Notes: a model not told the origin generated them from the sequence alone. A stretch of DNA of 64,000 bases from an uncultured Opitutales bacterium (GCA_944389215.1 CALXLN010000006.1:1-64000), one strand, 5' to 3'; shown: positions 15,785-25,404, counted from the stretch's first letter. Translations and numbers: made by a program.

Positions 15785-16160
15785 ATTTTCAGGCGATACC
15801 GCGGCAAAATGCAATTTGCAAATTGCGGCGGGCTAAAAGTTGATAATAGAATAACCCGCTAAACGCGAACGCTTGCCGGCGCGCGATAATTGTATCCGCT
15901 CAAAATTTTCCGGACGCGCTGTTTTGCCGCAGCAAGCTCTACAATCCGCGCTAACCGGCGAAGGAAACCACGAAGCGCTATAAGCGCGCGCGTCTATGGG
16001 AGGAAAATTCCTATATCAAATTTTATAAAATTTCCGCGCGCAAGTGTAATTGATAATGTAAAAATAAACTTTTTTAACGCGCGGCAACGCGCCTGAAAAA
16101 ATTTCGGGCTCTTTTTCGCGCTAGCGCGGGCAATGGCGACCAAAACCCTATATCCGCCCG
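15785..16160. other. Gene-free region, GC-rich patches
   Basis: Nothing convincing found. Several GCGCGC-rich patches alternate with A/T runs. It separates the plus-strand secreted-protein genes from the minus-strand cytochrome/oxidoreductase genes, so it should hold two transcription ends, but no clean terminator hairpin is visible. Confidence 0.5.
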
Positions 16161-17309
16161 CTACATATCTTCGCGCGGTTTTTCCGCCAGGCGTTTTGCC
16201 CCTTTCTTTATTATATCAAGAGCCTCTAAATAAGCATCGCTTCCCCTGCTTACATTTAATAAAATCTCCGAAGACTCAGGTCTGTCGAAAGAAATTATTT
16301 CAATCGGATAACCTCGCGCGGACAATCCGTTTTCGCCTTCGGATTCGGGACGGCGCACTTTGCAAATTTCAAAAAGCTTTTTTATTTCCGCGGAAGTCAG
16401 CGGGCTCCTTCCCCCCGGATTTTTTCCGTACGCGGAAAGAGGCGTATCGTAATACGGCGCGTTTAAGTCTATCCAAAGTCTCAACGCGAAAAACTCTCCG
16501 TCTGAAAGTTCGCACCCGCCGTGGCCGTTGCGCAAAATCCAGACAATTCTACTTTGTTTCGCGCCCCAAAAGTTTGCCGGATGGATTTTTTTCATGCCGT
16601 CCACATTGGCCGCAACGCCTTCTTTCCATATAATTTCCGTATACGATTTTGAAAACGCCAAACCTCTATCGGGCGACAGAATCATTTTTGCCGCTCCACC
16701 GCACTCGAAATCGTGGCAATCTACGCAATGGTTGTCCAATATCGGGCGTATGGTTTTTTGAAACGAAACGGGCTTTCCGAAAATGCCGTCAGGATATTTT
16801 TCGATTTCAGGCGCAACGGTCTCAGCTTTTGCGCTTATGCGGACCGGTTCCGCGGACAAGTCTGCAAATTCCATAAAACCGCCTTGCTTGGGCGTGTCAA
16901 AAGCCCGCGACGTAAAAACCATATCTCCGTTGGCGTCCAACGCCTGAAAAAAAAGTTTTTTACCCGCGGGCGCGCAAAATCTTGCCGAACCATCCCTGCC
17001 AACATTTGCCGTCCCAAGCGGCGCAAGCAAAATACCGTCGTAATACCCGACGCCCGGAGACTGTTTGCGCGCGCCTTCCCAAAATCCGCGCGAATTTCCG
17101 GACGCCTCCAAGTTTTCAACAACGCGCAACTTTTTTATTTCTCCGCGCTTAACAGACTTCATCAGCTCTCCGCCGTAAATATCGCAAACGCAAATATCCA
17201 CATTTGCGCAAGATTCTCCAGCACGAACGGCAATAGCCGCCAATCCCAATATGGACACAAATAAAACTTTTGGGAAAAGTTCCGCCGCGAATTTATTTTT
17301 TTTCGACAT
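16161..17309 (-). CDS. Truncated hydrazine-synthase-alpha-like monohaem protein
   Basis: A 382-residue exported protein (hydrophobic signal segment residues 12-30) that matches only the C-terminal half of the 812-residue neighbour at 20605. Shared blocks are 'LFFQALDANGDM', 'KTIRPILDNHCVDCHD', 'ILSPDRGLAFSKSY', 'FWGAKQSRIVWILRNGHGG', 'LWIDLNAPYYDTPL', 'GRSPLTSAEIKKLFEICK' and 'FDRPESSEILL'. One c-type haem site is present, CVDCH (C195, C198, H199). The beta-propeller and the first CxxCH of the longer paralogue are missing. It lies 41 bases after the Tat-signal FAD oxidoreductase and is probably co-transcribed, which suggests it could accept that enzyme's electrons (inference). The start at 17309 is chosen over 17345 because the signal peptide begins with MSKKNK. 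Confidence 0.8.
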   Translation of the reverse strand: MSKKNKFAAELFPKVLFVSILGLAAIAVRAGESCANVDICVCDIYGGELMKSVKRGEIKKLRVVENLEASGNSRGFWEGARKQSPGVGYYDGILLAPLGTANVGRDGSARFCAPAGKKLFFQALDANGDMVFTSRAFDTPKQGGFMEFADLSAEPVRISAKAETVAPEIEKYPDGIFGKPVSFQKTIRPILDNHCVDCHDFECGGAAKMILSPDRGLAFSKSYTEIIWKEGVAANVDGMKKIHPANFWGAKQSRIVWILRNGHGGCELSDGEFFALRLWIDLNAPYYDTPLSAYGKNPGGRSPLTSAEIKKLFEICKVRRPESEGENGLSARGYPIEIISFDRPESSEILLNVSRGSDAYLEALDIIKKGAKRLAEKPREDM

Positions 17310-17350
17310 AAAATAATTTCCGGCCGAATCCCGCCCAATGCACATTTGAA

Positions 17351-18712
17351 TTAAACGTTCGGAACAATGGCATTATGCTTTTTCAAGACTTTTCTAATTT
17401 CGCCTATATCCAAATCCGCCGGAGACTTTCCTTCAGTTGCCGCCAAAGCCGCAGCCACCGCCGCTGCCTGCCCCATAGCCATGCACGACGCCTGCACGCG
17501 CAAAGCAGAATTGGCAAGCCTGTCGCTGGAAACACACCTTCCCGCCGCGAGAATATCGCGCGAACCTTTCGGAACCATAGCCGAAAGACAAACGCATGGA
17601 ACTTTCCCGCTCTCCAGCATTTTAGGTTTTACAGTATTGTGAACGTGCAAATCTATCGGATAAAAGGAGTAGCATACGGAATCGGGATAGGCGCGCGCGG
17701 AGGCGTAATCCTCCGCCGTTATGACGGTTTCGCCCTCGATGCGGTATGTTTCCCTCACGCCGGCCTCGGTTTTTACATAGTCTATTTTAATGTTCTCCAA
17801 ACCTTTTTGCCGCTTTAAAAACCTATATATTCTCAGGAAGGATTTTCGCGCGGAGATATTTGTCCTAGTCTGAAGTTCCGACGTCGCCGAATTTGCATTC
17901 AATGTATGCTGGCTGTTGAACCCGCCTTCTTTAAGCACTCCGATTATGCCTACCCAAAGGTCGGACGACTCCAACTCTCCGCTTTTTATCGCCGCTGCAT
18001 AAGCTTTTTTAAGTGCCGCCTTATCGACGGCTTCAAGGCTGTAGTTGGAAATTCCAAATATGAGAGTTCCCGGTTGGATTTCGTCTTCCCTTATCCGCTT
18101 GAATCCCGCCAAATGCACGGCGGAGGCGTTGCCGGTACAATCTATAATCTGCTTTGCGCGCACGCCGAAAACTTCGTCGCGCGCGGCGACGCTAATCATC
18201 CAGTTTGCTCCGCCGGCGGATTCCCGCGATATTTCCATCGGGAAACAATAATAGCAAAGATTCACTCCCGCCTCGAGCGCAGCCTCTTCGGCAAGGCACG
18301 CGTACAAATATTCGTTTAATTTTACCTGGTACTTCCAATGCGGCAAATTTTTTGCGGTAAAATCCGGAAATGAATCTCCGTGGGTTTCCACCGTTTTGCA
18401 AACAAGCTCCCACCCGATTCCGGAGATTATCTGTTTTCCCCACGCATAAAAAAGGCCCGGAAAATTTACGCCGCCCGTAGTCATGGTTCCACCCAGCTGA
18501 GAACCGCTTTCTATAACAAGCGTCCTGGCTCCGAGTCTGGCGGCCTGAATTGCGGCGGCCGTGCCGGCCGTTCCTCCTCCTATAACGGCCACGTCATAGA
18601 CATTCTCGCCCATCTTGCCGCCTGCTAACGGAGCGCATCGCGCTGAAACGGGAAACGAACCCAAACCTACTGCGCCTATTGCCGCATTGCGAAAAAATTC
18701 CCTGCGTTGCAT
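17351..18712 (-). CDS. Tat-exported FAD-dependent oxidoreductase (FAD_oxidored family)
   Basis: A 453-residue protein with a twin-arginine signal ('MQRREFFRNAAIGAVGLGSFPVSA') and the PF12831-type flavoprotein pattern. It shows 'VYDVAVIGGGTAGTAAAIQAARLGARTLVIESGSQLGGTMTTGG' (GxGxxG with the FAD ribose acidic residue), 'QIIDCTGNASAVHLAG', and the C-terminal 'AGRCVSSDRLANSALRVQASCMAMGQAAAVAAALA'. Tat export implies folding with FAD in the cytoplasm. It is first gene of a pair with the monohaem protein at 16161. Substrate unknown; sugars or their derivatives are plausible given the neighbours. Confidence 0.88.
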   Translation of the reverse strand: MQRREFFRNAAIGAVGLGSFPVSARCAPLAGGKMGENVYDVAVIGGGTAGTAAAIQAARLGARTLVIESGSQLGGTMTTGGVNFPGLFYAWGKQIISGIGWELVCKTVETHGDSFPDFTAKNLPHWKYQVKLNEYLYACLAEEAALEAGVNLCYYCFPMEISRESAGGANWMISVAARDEVFGVRAKQIIDCTGNASAVHLAGFKRIREDEIQPGTLIFGISNYSLEAVDKAALKKAYAAAIKSGELESSDLWVGIIGVLKEGGFNSQHTLNANSATSELQTRTNISARKSFLRIYRFLKRQKGLENIKIDYVKTEAGVRETYRIEGETVITAEDYASARAYPDSVCYSFYPIDLHVHNTVKPKMLESGKVPCVCLSAMVPKGSRDILAAGRCVSSDRLANSALRVQASCMAMGQAAAVAAALAATEGKSPADLDIGEIRKVLKKHNAIVPNV

Positions 18713-19230
18713 AACGAAAAACTTTTAAATTTTGCTTATGAATTTGTAATTTAAATCAAATAGAAAAAAGTGCCACAAAAAAACAAAAGCACTAACAAAG
18801 TTTTTTTGTCAAACTTTTCCGCAACCAAAAATAAGTTTCCGCAAAAAAATCCTCTCAAAGGCGCTGCGGCATAAGTTGCCGGCAAAACACCAAGCCCGCA
18901 TATTCAAAATTTGCCGGCCGCCCGCCTGGATATAATCCTGATTTACGGTAAAGGCGCCGGCCCTCTAACCGGGCGCGCGCCGCATATTTTAGCGGACGGT
19001 TTCAATTCTGAAAATTATCCTCGCATGTTTCCGCGCAAACGCAAATCGACGCATTTTCAAACTTGCATCCAGCTGTAAAAACTATTTACGCCTGCGCGCA
19101 CAAATTCCGGCGCTATTCCATATGCGCGCCCATATGACACAGGCCCTAAGCAGCAGCAAGCAATAATTCCCCAAGCCAGCCTTGCCTATCCGCGACGACA
19201 CATTAAACCCGCCGTTTGAAAACGCCGCCG
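18713..19230. other. Intergenic region between the FAD oxidoreductase and the IclR regulator
   Basis: No gene seen. The 100 bases next to 18712 are AT-rich and are the likely promoter side of the FAD oxidoreductase. The remainder is GC-rich with scattered short inverted repeats but nothing I can name. No clear terminator after the IclR gene. Confidence 0.5.
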
Positions 19231-20019
19231 TTATTTCTCGTAACCTAATTTTCCTGAAATTTCCGCGGCCTTTTTAACAAGCATCCGCCCTATTTTATCG
19301 AATTTCCCCGGCGTAACCCTCTCGGCCGGCCCCGTTATCCAAACGGAAGCGACCGGATATTTTTGGTAATCGAATATTGGAACTCCTACGCAATTCGCCC
19401 CTGTCAAATACTCCCCGCAATCCGTAGCGTATCCTTTTTTTCTGACTGCCGCCAATTCCTCTGCGAGTTTCTTTTTATTTGTTATGGTTTCGGGAGTAAA
19501 CTTTTCAAATTTTATTTTGTCAACAATCGCCTGCATTTCCCCGGCCGGAAGAAAAGCCAATATGGCCTTGGCAGGCGCCGAGCTGTGAAGGGGGCACCTC
19601 ATTCCGATTTTTCCCGTGAAACCGAACGGGTTTTTACCCGGAGACTGGTCTATCATAATTACCGCTTCGTCGGAAAGCACTCCCAGCATTACAGGCTCCA
19701 AAAGTCTATCTCGAATTTCGTTCATAGATTCGCGCGCGGCGAGAACGAGATTTTCCCCGGAAATTGCGTCGTAGGCCATTGACACGAATTTTTTTGAAAT
19801 CGAATAGGTTTTATCGGGATTTTTTAAAACCATCCCATAATCGGACATCGTATAGAGGATTCTAAAAATTATGGAGTCGCTAAATCCAGTGCAGTCGGTT
19901 ATCTGCGCGCGCGTCATTCCCGACGGGCTCTTAGACAAAGCGCGGATTACGGTTATTGCCTTGGCAACATTCGGAATATGATACCTTGCATATTTGAATT
20001 TCTCTCCTGTATTTTTCAT
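19231..20019 (-). CDS. IclR-family transcriptional regulator
   Basis: A 262-residue regulator. The N-terminal winged helix-turn-helix spans residues about 14-70 ('IPNVAKAITVIRALSKSPSGMTRAQITDCTGFSDSIIFRILYTMSDYGMV'). The effector domain shows IclR motifs 'IMIDQSPG', 'GMRCPLHSSAPAKAILAFLP' and 'RKKGYATDCGEYLTGANCVGVPIFD'. IclR proteins usually control catabolic operons in response to a small-molecule ligand. It sits between the two FAD/cytochrome gene groups and overlaps inverted-repeat sites at its own start, so self-regulation and control of those groups are reasonable inferences. Confidence 0.93.
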   Translation of the reverse strand: MKNTGEKFKYARYHIPNVAKAITVIRALSKSPSGMTRAQITDCTGFSDSIIFRILYTMSDYGMVLKNPDKTYSISKKFVSMAYDAISGENLVLAARESMNEIRDRLLEPVMLGVLSDEAVIMIDQSPGKNPFGFTGKIGMRCPLHSSAPAKAILAFLPAGEMQAIVDKIKFEKFTPETITNKKKLAEELAAVRKKGYATDCGEYLTGANCVGVPIFDYQKYPVASVWITGPAERVTPGKFDKIGRMLVKKAAEISGKLGYEK

Positions 20020-20052
20020 ATATGAAAATATATTTTTTCATATAAAAAATAT
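20013..20052. promoter_or_regulatory. Tandem palindromes at the iclR-type gene start, probable autoregulatory operators
   Basis: A perfect 16-base palindrome TTTTCATATATGAAAA (20013-20028) covers the start codon of the regulator. Immediately beyond it is a second, similar inverted repeat with arms ATATTTTTT and AAAAAATAT around CATAT (20030-20052). The shared half-site is TTTTCATAT. Position and symmetry fit binding by the regulator itself. Confidence 0.6.
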
Positions 20053-20604
20053 GTCAACTAAAAAAGCATCTCAATCCAGTCCGAAAAACCGAAGAACGCA
20101 GCTTACGGAAATAAAAGATTCTGGCGCAACGCAAACGCCGGCAATCCGGCAAAATAGAGGGAGCACCGCCCAAACGCCCCGATACGCACGATATGCGCCA
20201 CTGGCGCGGACAATTTATCCTTACCGCGCCGCAACGCGTTTTTAGCCTCCGCCCGATATGCGCGGAAAGCTGTTTCCGAATTTTCCGCCGCGCAACCTGC
20301 AACGCACAAAAACAATCGCACACTTTGGAGCCTTGCGCAAAAAAATCAAAAAATATCATTTCACAAAGAGCTTAAAAAATTGCCCCCCAATAACCCTGCC
20401 TTAAATTTCCATATTGGCGTTCTCCGAGCGCTACTTCCAATTTTGACAGAGCATTCCGCAAAAGCAGAAAAAATCCTTTTGCATTCCGAATTTTACCGAC
20501 CCGCGCAAATACCGGAGGTTTCTCCGCCCCTCGGGGTTTGCAGGAGGCAGTTGCGCCAAACATGTTTTAAGCAGACGGAAATCCGCCATTCCGGAGATGC
20601 AGCG
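20053..20604. other. Long gene-free region upstream of the regulator
   Basis: About 550 bases with no convincing gene. Frames are short and carry no family motif. It contains poly-A/poly-C patches and small inverted repeats such as GCCGGCAATCCGGC. It should hold the regulator's promoter and the end of the minus-strand cytochrome gene, but no terminator hairpin with a T-run is evident. Confidence 0.5.
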
Positions 20605-23043
20605 TCAACGCCCAAGGTTTTCGCCCGTTTGAACGGGAATATTTTTTATAGTTTCAGGGTCTTTTATTTTCTCTCCGCCGGAACGCGCGCGCCTTGATGC
20701 GTCTTCCAATGCGACAAATTTCTTAAACCTTTCCCGGCGCAATTTTGAAATGGAACTCTCCTCAAAGCCTGCCATATCCGCGCGGGGTTTTTCATTCAAG
20801 CGGGCGGCGCCCATTTTTATGATTTCCAATGCCTCCCCATATTTGGAACTTTTGGGATCGAGACCTTTTAGCACAGAAGACATCTCTGGACGGTCGAACG
20901 AAACCTCCTCGAATTTATAATCGGACGCTTTTATGCGTTTTTCCAGCCATTTGGGCTCTTTTTTTACCGGGGAAACTTTCCCGCACAATTCAAAAAGCTT
21001 TGCGATTTCATCAGCCGAAAGCGGGCAGCGCCCAGTGGGGTTTTCCGGATATGCACAGTCTTCGGTGGAATAATACGGAGCGTTCAAATCTATCCATAAA
21101 CGCAGGGCGGCAAACTCGGCTTCGGACAGCTTCCCGCCGTGCCCGGATCTGATTCTTGCGACAATAGGGCTGTGCTTCGCGCCCCAAGTGTTTGCCTCTT
21201 GAACTTTGTCGGGTCCCGCCCCTATGGCTTTGACATATTTTTTACTGTGGAGCTCCAAATAAGAGCGGTTAAAAACCAGCCCCCTGTCGCCCGCTAAGAC
21301 TAGCTTTCCCGCCCCTTTACCGCCGACATCGTGGCAGCCCAAACAATGCTTGTCAAAAATCGGTTGGACGGTTTTCATATAAGAAAAACACTCTCCCGCA
21401 GCCGGAAGCCCTGATGAGTCTATTTTGTCGGGTTTGCCGTTTTTGAACGCGTGCCCAGATATGGGCGGCGGCGAAAAACGCGATTCATGGCATCCGGCGC
21501 ATGAAACAATTTCGCCCGGAAGCGCGGAAAATCCGCTGCGCATAGTCTGCAGCATGTCCCCGTTGGCATCCAAAGCCTGCAAATATACGAATTTATCCGC
21601 AGGCACTTCAAAAAATGCCGAACCGTCTTCGCGAACGGGAACAATTCCGAGCGGCTGCTTGCGGTCGTAGTCGTCAAAATTCATCGCAGGCGCTTGCGAG
21701 CCTTCATTTTCCCACCATCCGGGGCTGTACGTCAGCTTGAAATGGTCTTGCACTACGCGCAGCCATTTTATGTCGCCGCGCTTTATGCCTTTCATATGCG
21801 TACCCTCGTAAACGTCTCCGACGTACACCAGACTTTTGGCATCGCTTTCCCACGAACGCCTATCAACAGAAGCTTGCGGCAGCGGGCGGACGGCAACGAT
21901 TTTCGGGTCGAAAATACCCAAGTCGCCCTCCCCCTCGACAACTAGCCTCTCATCTCCGGTTTCCACATTTACAAGATACAACCCCATCTTGCGGGAATTT
22001 TCAGAAATAGTCCTCGAAACCAAAATAAGTTTTTCAGACAATGGTTCAGGATCTTCATATTTGAGTTTGAGGGCATTCATTGAATCGGCAAAAACGTCTC
22101 CCGGTTTGTCGATGAGCTTGCGTGCCTCGGCGGGAAATATTTTTACTACGCTTTTTTCGCCTTCCACGTCTATTTTTCTGTCTATTATCGCCAGCGCGCC
22201 CCAGGCAATATTGTGGCATGAACCCAGTATTGCCGCCACTGTTGTAGAATCCGGCATTTGCACGGCGTTGAGGCACGGCTGTTTAGTCTCCTGGCCCCAA
22301 TAGAGAGTGTGCGCAGTTCCGTCCGGATTGCATGTCCAAAGCCCTTGGGCGCCGGAAAAGTTTCTGTCGACATATTCCCAGCGCGTATATAGTATTCTGC
22401 CGTCGCGCAGCACATGCGGCATGTGTTCAAATTCTATGGAATTTCCTATTTGGACAATGTTGGACCCGTCGGAATCCATCTTGTAAAGATTGCACATTAT
22501 ATGTCTATTGCATCCGCAATATTTAGCCGCGCGGGTTGACGCAAATACGATTGACCCGTCGCCAAGATACGCGGGGTCTATGTCGCAAGCCTCAGCAACG
22601 CGCGTCAGCCGAACGGCCTTTCCGGAATTAAGGTCTGTTTCGTATATGCTGTAAGAATCTTTCCGGTTGCCGCGCATAGAAAACACAATTTTTTTAGCGT
22701 CGTAAGAAACTTCCGGATCGCGCACAATTCCGTCTTTGGAATGAGCCAGAACCTTGGGAGCTGCCGGATTGCCTTCCCCGTCAAAATCGACAATATACAT
22801 AGTCGAATTTCCCGCGCATGCATTCCATGCGCCCTCGTTGATTTCTCCGAACTGAAATATGTTCGCGGTATTGTGGTGGTCCTGCGGAAACTGTTTCCGT
22901 TCCACAAAGACCAGAGATTTCCCAGCCAGTTCCGGAACTCTCTCAATCTTAGGGGCGGAAAAAGCAGCTGGTGCGCAAAGCCACAACAATGCGGCGTCCG
23001 CCGCCAAAAAAGCCGATAAAAATTTTTTCAGTTTCGCGTCCAT
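20605..23043 (-). CDS. Hydrazine-synthase-alpha-like secreted dihaem protein with beta-propeller
   Basis: An 812-residue protein with a signal peptide (residues 1-29, ending 'AAFSA'). Residues about 75-410 contain TolB/WD40-like propeller blades ('DPEVSYDAKKIVFSMRG', 'DIDPAYLGDGSIVFASTR', 'FEHMPHVLRDGRILYTRWEYVDR'). The C-terminal part carries two c-type haem sites, CAGCH (515-519) and CLGCH (567-571). This order and length match the alpha subunit of anammox hydrazine synthase and its many homologues in PVC bacteria (HZS_alpha). No hydrazine synthase beta/gamma genes are present, so anammox activity is not implied. It lies downstream of the lipoprotein glycosidase and a Tat FAD oxidoreductase on the same strand. 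A role as extracytoplasmic redox partner or sugar-linked enzyme is inference. Confidence 0.8.
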   Translation of the reverse strand: MDAKLKKFLSAFLAADAALLWLCAPAAFSAPKIERVPELAGKSLVFVERKQFPQDHHNTANIFQFGEINEGAWNACAGNSTMYIVDFDGEGNPAAPKVLAHSKDGIVRDPEVSYDAKKIVFSMRGNRKDSYSIYETDLNSGKAVRLTRVAEACDIDPAYLGDGSIVFASTRAAKYCGCNRHIMCNLYKMDSDGSNIVQIGNSIEFEHMPHVLRDGRILYTRWEYVDRNFSGAQGLWTCNPDGTAHTLYWGQETKQPCLNAVQMPDSTTVAAILGSCHNIAWGALAIIDRKIDVEGEKSVVKIFPAEARKLIDKPGDVFADSMNALKLKYEDPEPLSEKLILVSRTISENSRKMGLYLVNVETGDERLVVEGEGDLGIFDPKIVAVRPLPQASVDRRSWESDAKSLVYVGDVYEGTHMKGIKRGDIKWLRVVQDHFKLTYSPGWWENEGSQAPAMNFDDYDRKQPLGIVPVREDGSAFFEVPADKFVYLQALDANGDMLQTMRSGFSALPGEIVSCAGCHESRFSPPPISGHAFKNGKPDKIDSSGLPAAGECFSYMKTVQPIFDKHCLGCHDVGGKGAGKLVLAGDRGLVFNRSYLELHSKKYVKAIGAGPDKVQEANTWGAKHSPIVARIRSGHGGKLSEAEFAALRLWIDLNAPYYSTEDCAYPENPTGRCPLSADEIAKLFELCGKVSPVKKEPKWLEKRIKASDYKFEEVSFDRPEMSSVLKGLDPKSSKYGEALEIIKMGAARLNEKPRADMAGFEESSISKLRRERFKKFVALEDASRRARSGGEKIKDPETIKNIPVQTGENLGR

Positions 23044-23460
23044 AAGTTGTAATCTCCATTTTTATTTTACCGCTAAAACGGCACTCCCCCTGAAATAATC
23101 TTTCTGGGAGTATCATCCGCCCGCATATTTTCCGCGCGTCAAATCCGAAGTTACATCGTTATAATATGCAAAGTTTTATTTATATGTCAAAATTTTTTTG
23201 TTATAAAAAAAACAGCAAATTCTATTTTCCCCGCTGCAACAAGAGGCAACTCCCGCAATCACCCTTCCCTCTGCGCAAAAAAACCGCGCGGTGTGTTTTG
23301 GCAAACTTTGCTATAAGGCGTTGCGCGACGCTCCGCCCTCGTTTCCACGGGGAAAAATATACCGCTGAGTCCATTGCCGTATTCTGAAAAGCACGATATG
23401 CCGCCCACCCGCGCGCCGACATCCGGTGGAGCGCGACAATGCCTCTGGCCCCCTCCGCGC
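23044..23460. other. Intergenic region between the glycosidase and the dihaem protein
   Basis: No gene seen. The AT-rich half beside 23044 is a possible promoter of the dihaem protein gene; the other half is GC-rich. No terminator or known element recognised. Confidence 0.45.
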
Positions 23461-25404
23461 CTATATTTCGCCTTCCATAGCGTAGCTCCAAGGGGCGATT
23501 ATTTTGCCGTTTACCGCGCGGTATTCGGCGTCCGAAAAATTTGCAATAACCGAAATCCCGTTTGAGAATGTCGTGCGCTGCACTTTTTTGTCGTCGGTCA
23601 AATATTCAAAATCCGTCATCCGCTCAAAAGCCACTTTGCGTGCGACTGCGGAAGCGCGCTTGTAGGAGGCTGCAATTTCATTTTTAAGGGAGTTCCAGTG
23701 GGTAACATCAAGACTGTAAATGGGCGGATAACCATATAGGGCGTTAAAGTTGTCGAACTTATACATAAGTTCAGGACAGCAGCAGTTGCTGTCGCCCCAA
23801 TACCAATAGTTCACAGCGCAGTCGTGGTAGACAAGCTCCCAAAGCGGAACGCGGAACTGCGGATTTAACATAAATTTTTCAGTTTGAGCAGGCATATCGG
23901 AACGCAAATGGACGTGGGTCATTTTTCTGCCGGAATCGGGAACCCTAAATTTTGCCGGGCTTAGCAGACCTTCCGCATAATGGTAGTGCGCAACGTAAAT
24001 TTCGTGCCCGCATTCGACGCCGTTTATCAGCCCAAGCGAAGTGAGATAATCTTGCTGTTTGCGTATGTATTCGGCGCCTACGCGCCTGGTTGCCGGATGC
24101 TTCGGGCTGTAGCATTCCCTTACCTGGGTCGCAGCCTGAACGTCTATGAAACGCGAATTGTAGGGAATATTTTTCAACTCTGCGGGAACATTTATTTTTG
24201 TGAGCTCGTAGGCGGCAATTTCGCAAACGGAATTCTGCCAGTACATCTTTCCGTCCGTTCCGTGGACTTTCCAAGCCTTTCTGCGCTCGCCGTTTTCGTC
24301 AATGTTTACGATATCGGGCCAATATTTGGTGTTTACGCTTCGCTCTACGCGGCACTTTATTATTTTGTGGGCAATATCTGCAGGAAGGACATCGCGGTAA
24401 ATATCGTATTTGCCGACGATAAACCCCAAACTTTTCAAATAGCGGCAGTCTTCGGGAGTTTCCGGCTCTATATAATTCCAGAGTACCCTGTCTATTCCGA
24501 GTTTTTGCATTTCATCCGCTATGGCGCGAACATTGCGCGCGGGCCTATTCGGAATTTCCGGGCGCCCGTACAAGCGGTTTGTCATGTTGTCTTCCCAAAT
24601 CCAAAAATCAGCCGCACCTTTCATCTGCTCCAAATGAGGCAGTTCGCGCGCCTTTTCGGAGAGCGTTTTTACGTATCCCATAGATTTTCTATATTCGCGG
24701 TACGCTCCCATAATTTCCGCAAGAGTCTTGCCGGCGATAAATCTCATTTTTCTAGGATAGCCGAACTTCCCCTTTTCAGAAATCCAATTCACCGCAGTGT
24801 GCGCAAGACCGGCGTTTTTAAAATTCAAAATTTCCGCGTCCACACCCTGCTCAACCGCCGAAAGCAGATAGAAATTTCCGCGCTTGAAGGCGAACATACC
24901 CATAGACCACCCAACGCCCCCGACACAACTTTGCTTTTTCGGCAGAGGGATGTCCTGCATATCCACCGGGAAAGCATATCCCGTGCCTATCGGATAAAAT
25001 CCTATATCGCCTTTTTGCATTTTCCACGCGGAAGGATAAGCCACCGGGGCAGGCATATCGCCGTCGCCCGAAAGCGCGAGTTCAAACTCAGAATCTCCCG
25101 CAAATTTCAAATTCGCGCGCATTGAGGCGCCGCGCGAACAAATTTCGTAAAAAATTTCCCCGCCTGAAACCGAAACATTTTTTATGTCAAACTGCGCCGG
25201 CAACTGGCAATACTTGCTGCCGTCGGAACGGTCTATGAGCACTATACCCTTCGAGGACGAAAGCGCCAAAATAAAATTTTCGTTTTGGATCCGCGCCAAT
25301 TCGTCCTCCACCCCAAAGTTTCCGCCGCCGCTTAAATGCGAACAAGCCGCCGATATTAACGACGCAAGCGGCAGAAATAACGCTATTATCTTTCCTGCTT
25401 TCAT
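23461..25404 (-). CDS. Lipoprotein glycosidase-like protein (beta-sandwich plus TIM barrel), family uncertain
   Basis: A 647-residue protein with a probable lipoprotein signal ('LPLASLISAAC', cysteine about residue 20). The first 200 residues look like a galactose-mutarotase-type beta-sandwich. From about residue 265 a barrel is suggested by 'FWIWEDNMTNRLYG', 'KLGIDRVLWNYIEPETPEDCRYLKSLGFIVGKYDIYRD', 'YNSRFIDVQAATQVRECYSPKHP' (candidate acidic D) and 'LGLINGVECGHEIYVAHYHYAEG' (candidate acidic E). The layout resembles DUF5696/GH101-like proteins common in gut and soil Verrucomicrobiota and Bacteroidetes, but I cannot fix the family. It follows the FAD oxidoreductase at 25461 after 56 bases, probably in one transcript. 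Confidence 0.65.
   Translation of the reverse strand: MKAGKIIALFLPLASLISAACSHLSGGGNFGVEDELARIQNENFILALSSSKGIVLIDRSDGSKYCQLPAQFDIKNVSVSGGEIFYEICSRGASMRANLKFAGDSEFELALSGDGDMPAPVAYPSAWKMQKGDIGFYPIGTGYAFPVDMQDIPLPKKQSCVGGVGWSMGMFAFKRGNFYLLSAVEQGVDAEILNFKNAGLAHTAVNWISEKGKFGYPRKMRFIAGKTLAEIMGAYREYRKSMGYVKTLSEKARELPHLEQMKGAADFWIWEDNMTNRLYGRPEIPNRPARNVRAIADEMQKLGIDRVLWNYIEPETPEDCRYLKSLGFIVGKYDIYRDVLPADIAHKIIKCRVERSVNTKYWPDIVNIDENGERRKAWKVHGTDGKMYWQNSVCEIAAYELTKINVPAELKNIPYNSRFIDVQAATQVRECYSPKHPATRRVGAEYIRKQQDYLTSLGLINGVECGHEIYVAHYHYAEGLLSPAKFRVPDSGRKMTHVHLRSDMPAQTEKFMLNPQFRVPLWELVYHDCAVNYWYWGDSNCCCPELMYKFDNFNALYGYPPIYSLDVTHWNSLKNEIAASYKRASAVARKVAFERMTDFEYLTDDKKVQRTTFSNGISVIANFSDAEYRAVNGKIIAPWSYAMEGEI

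Noticed and set aside
20605-23043. Anammox metabolism suggested by a hydrazine-synthase-alpha-like protein
   Set aside because: There is no beta/gamma subunit, hydrazine dehydrogenase or other anammox gene in view, and homologues are common in non-anammox PVC bacteria.
23980-25125. Open plus-strand frame of 381 codons
   Set aside because: It lies entirely antisense to the lipoprotein glycosidase gene, which has a signal peptide and a coherent domain pattern. The antisense product shows no motif and reflects the GC-skewed codon use.
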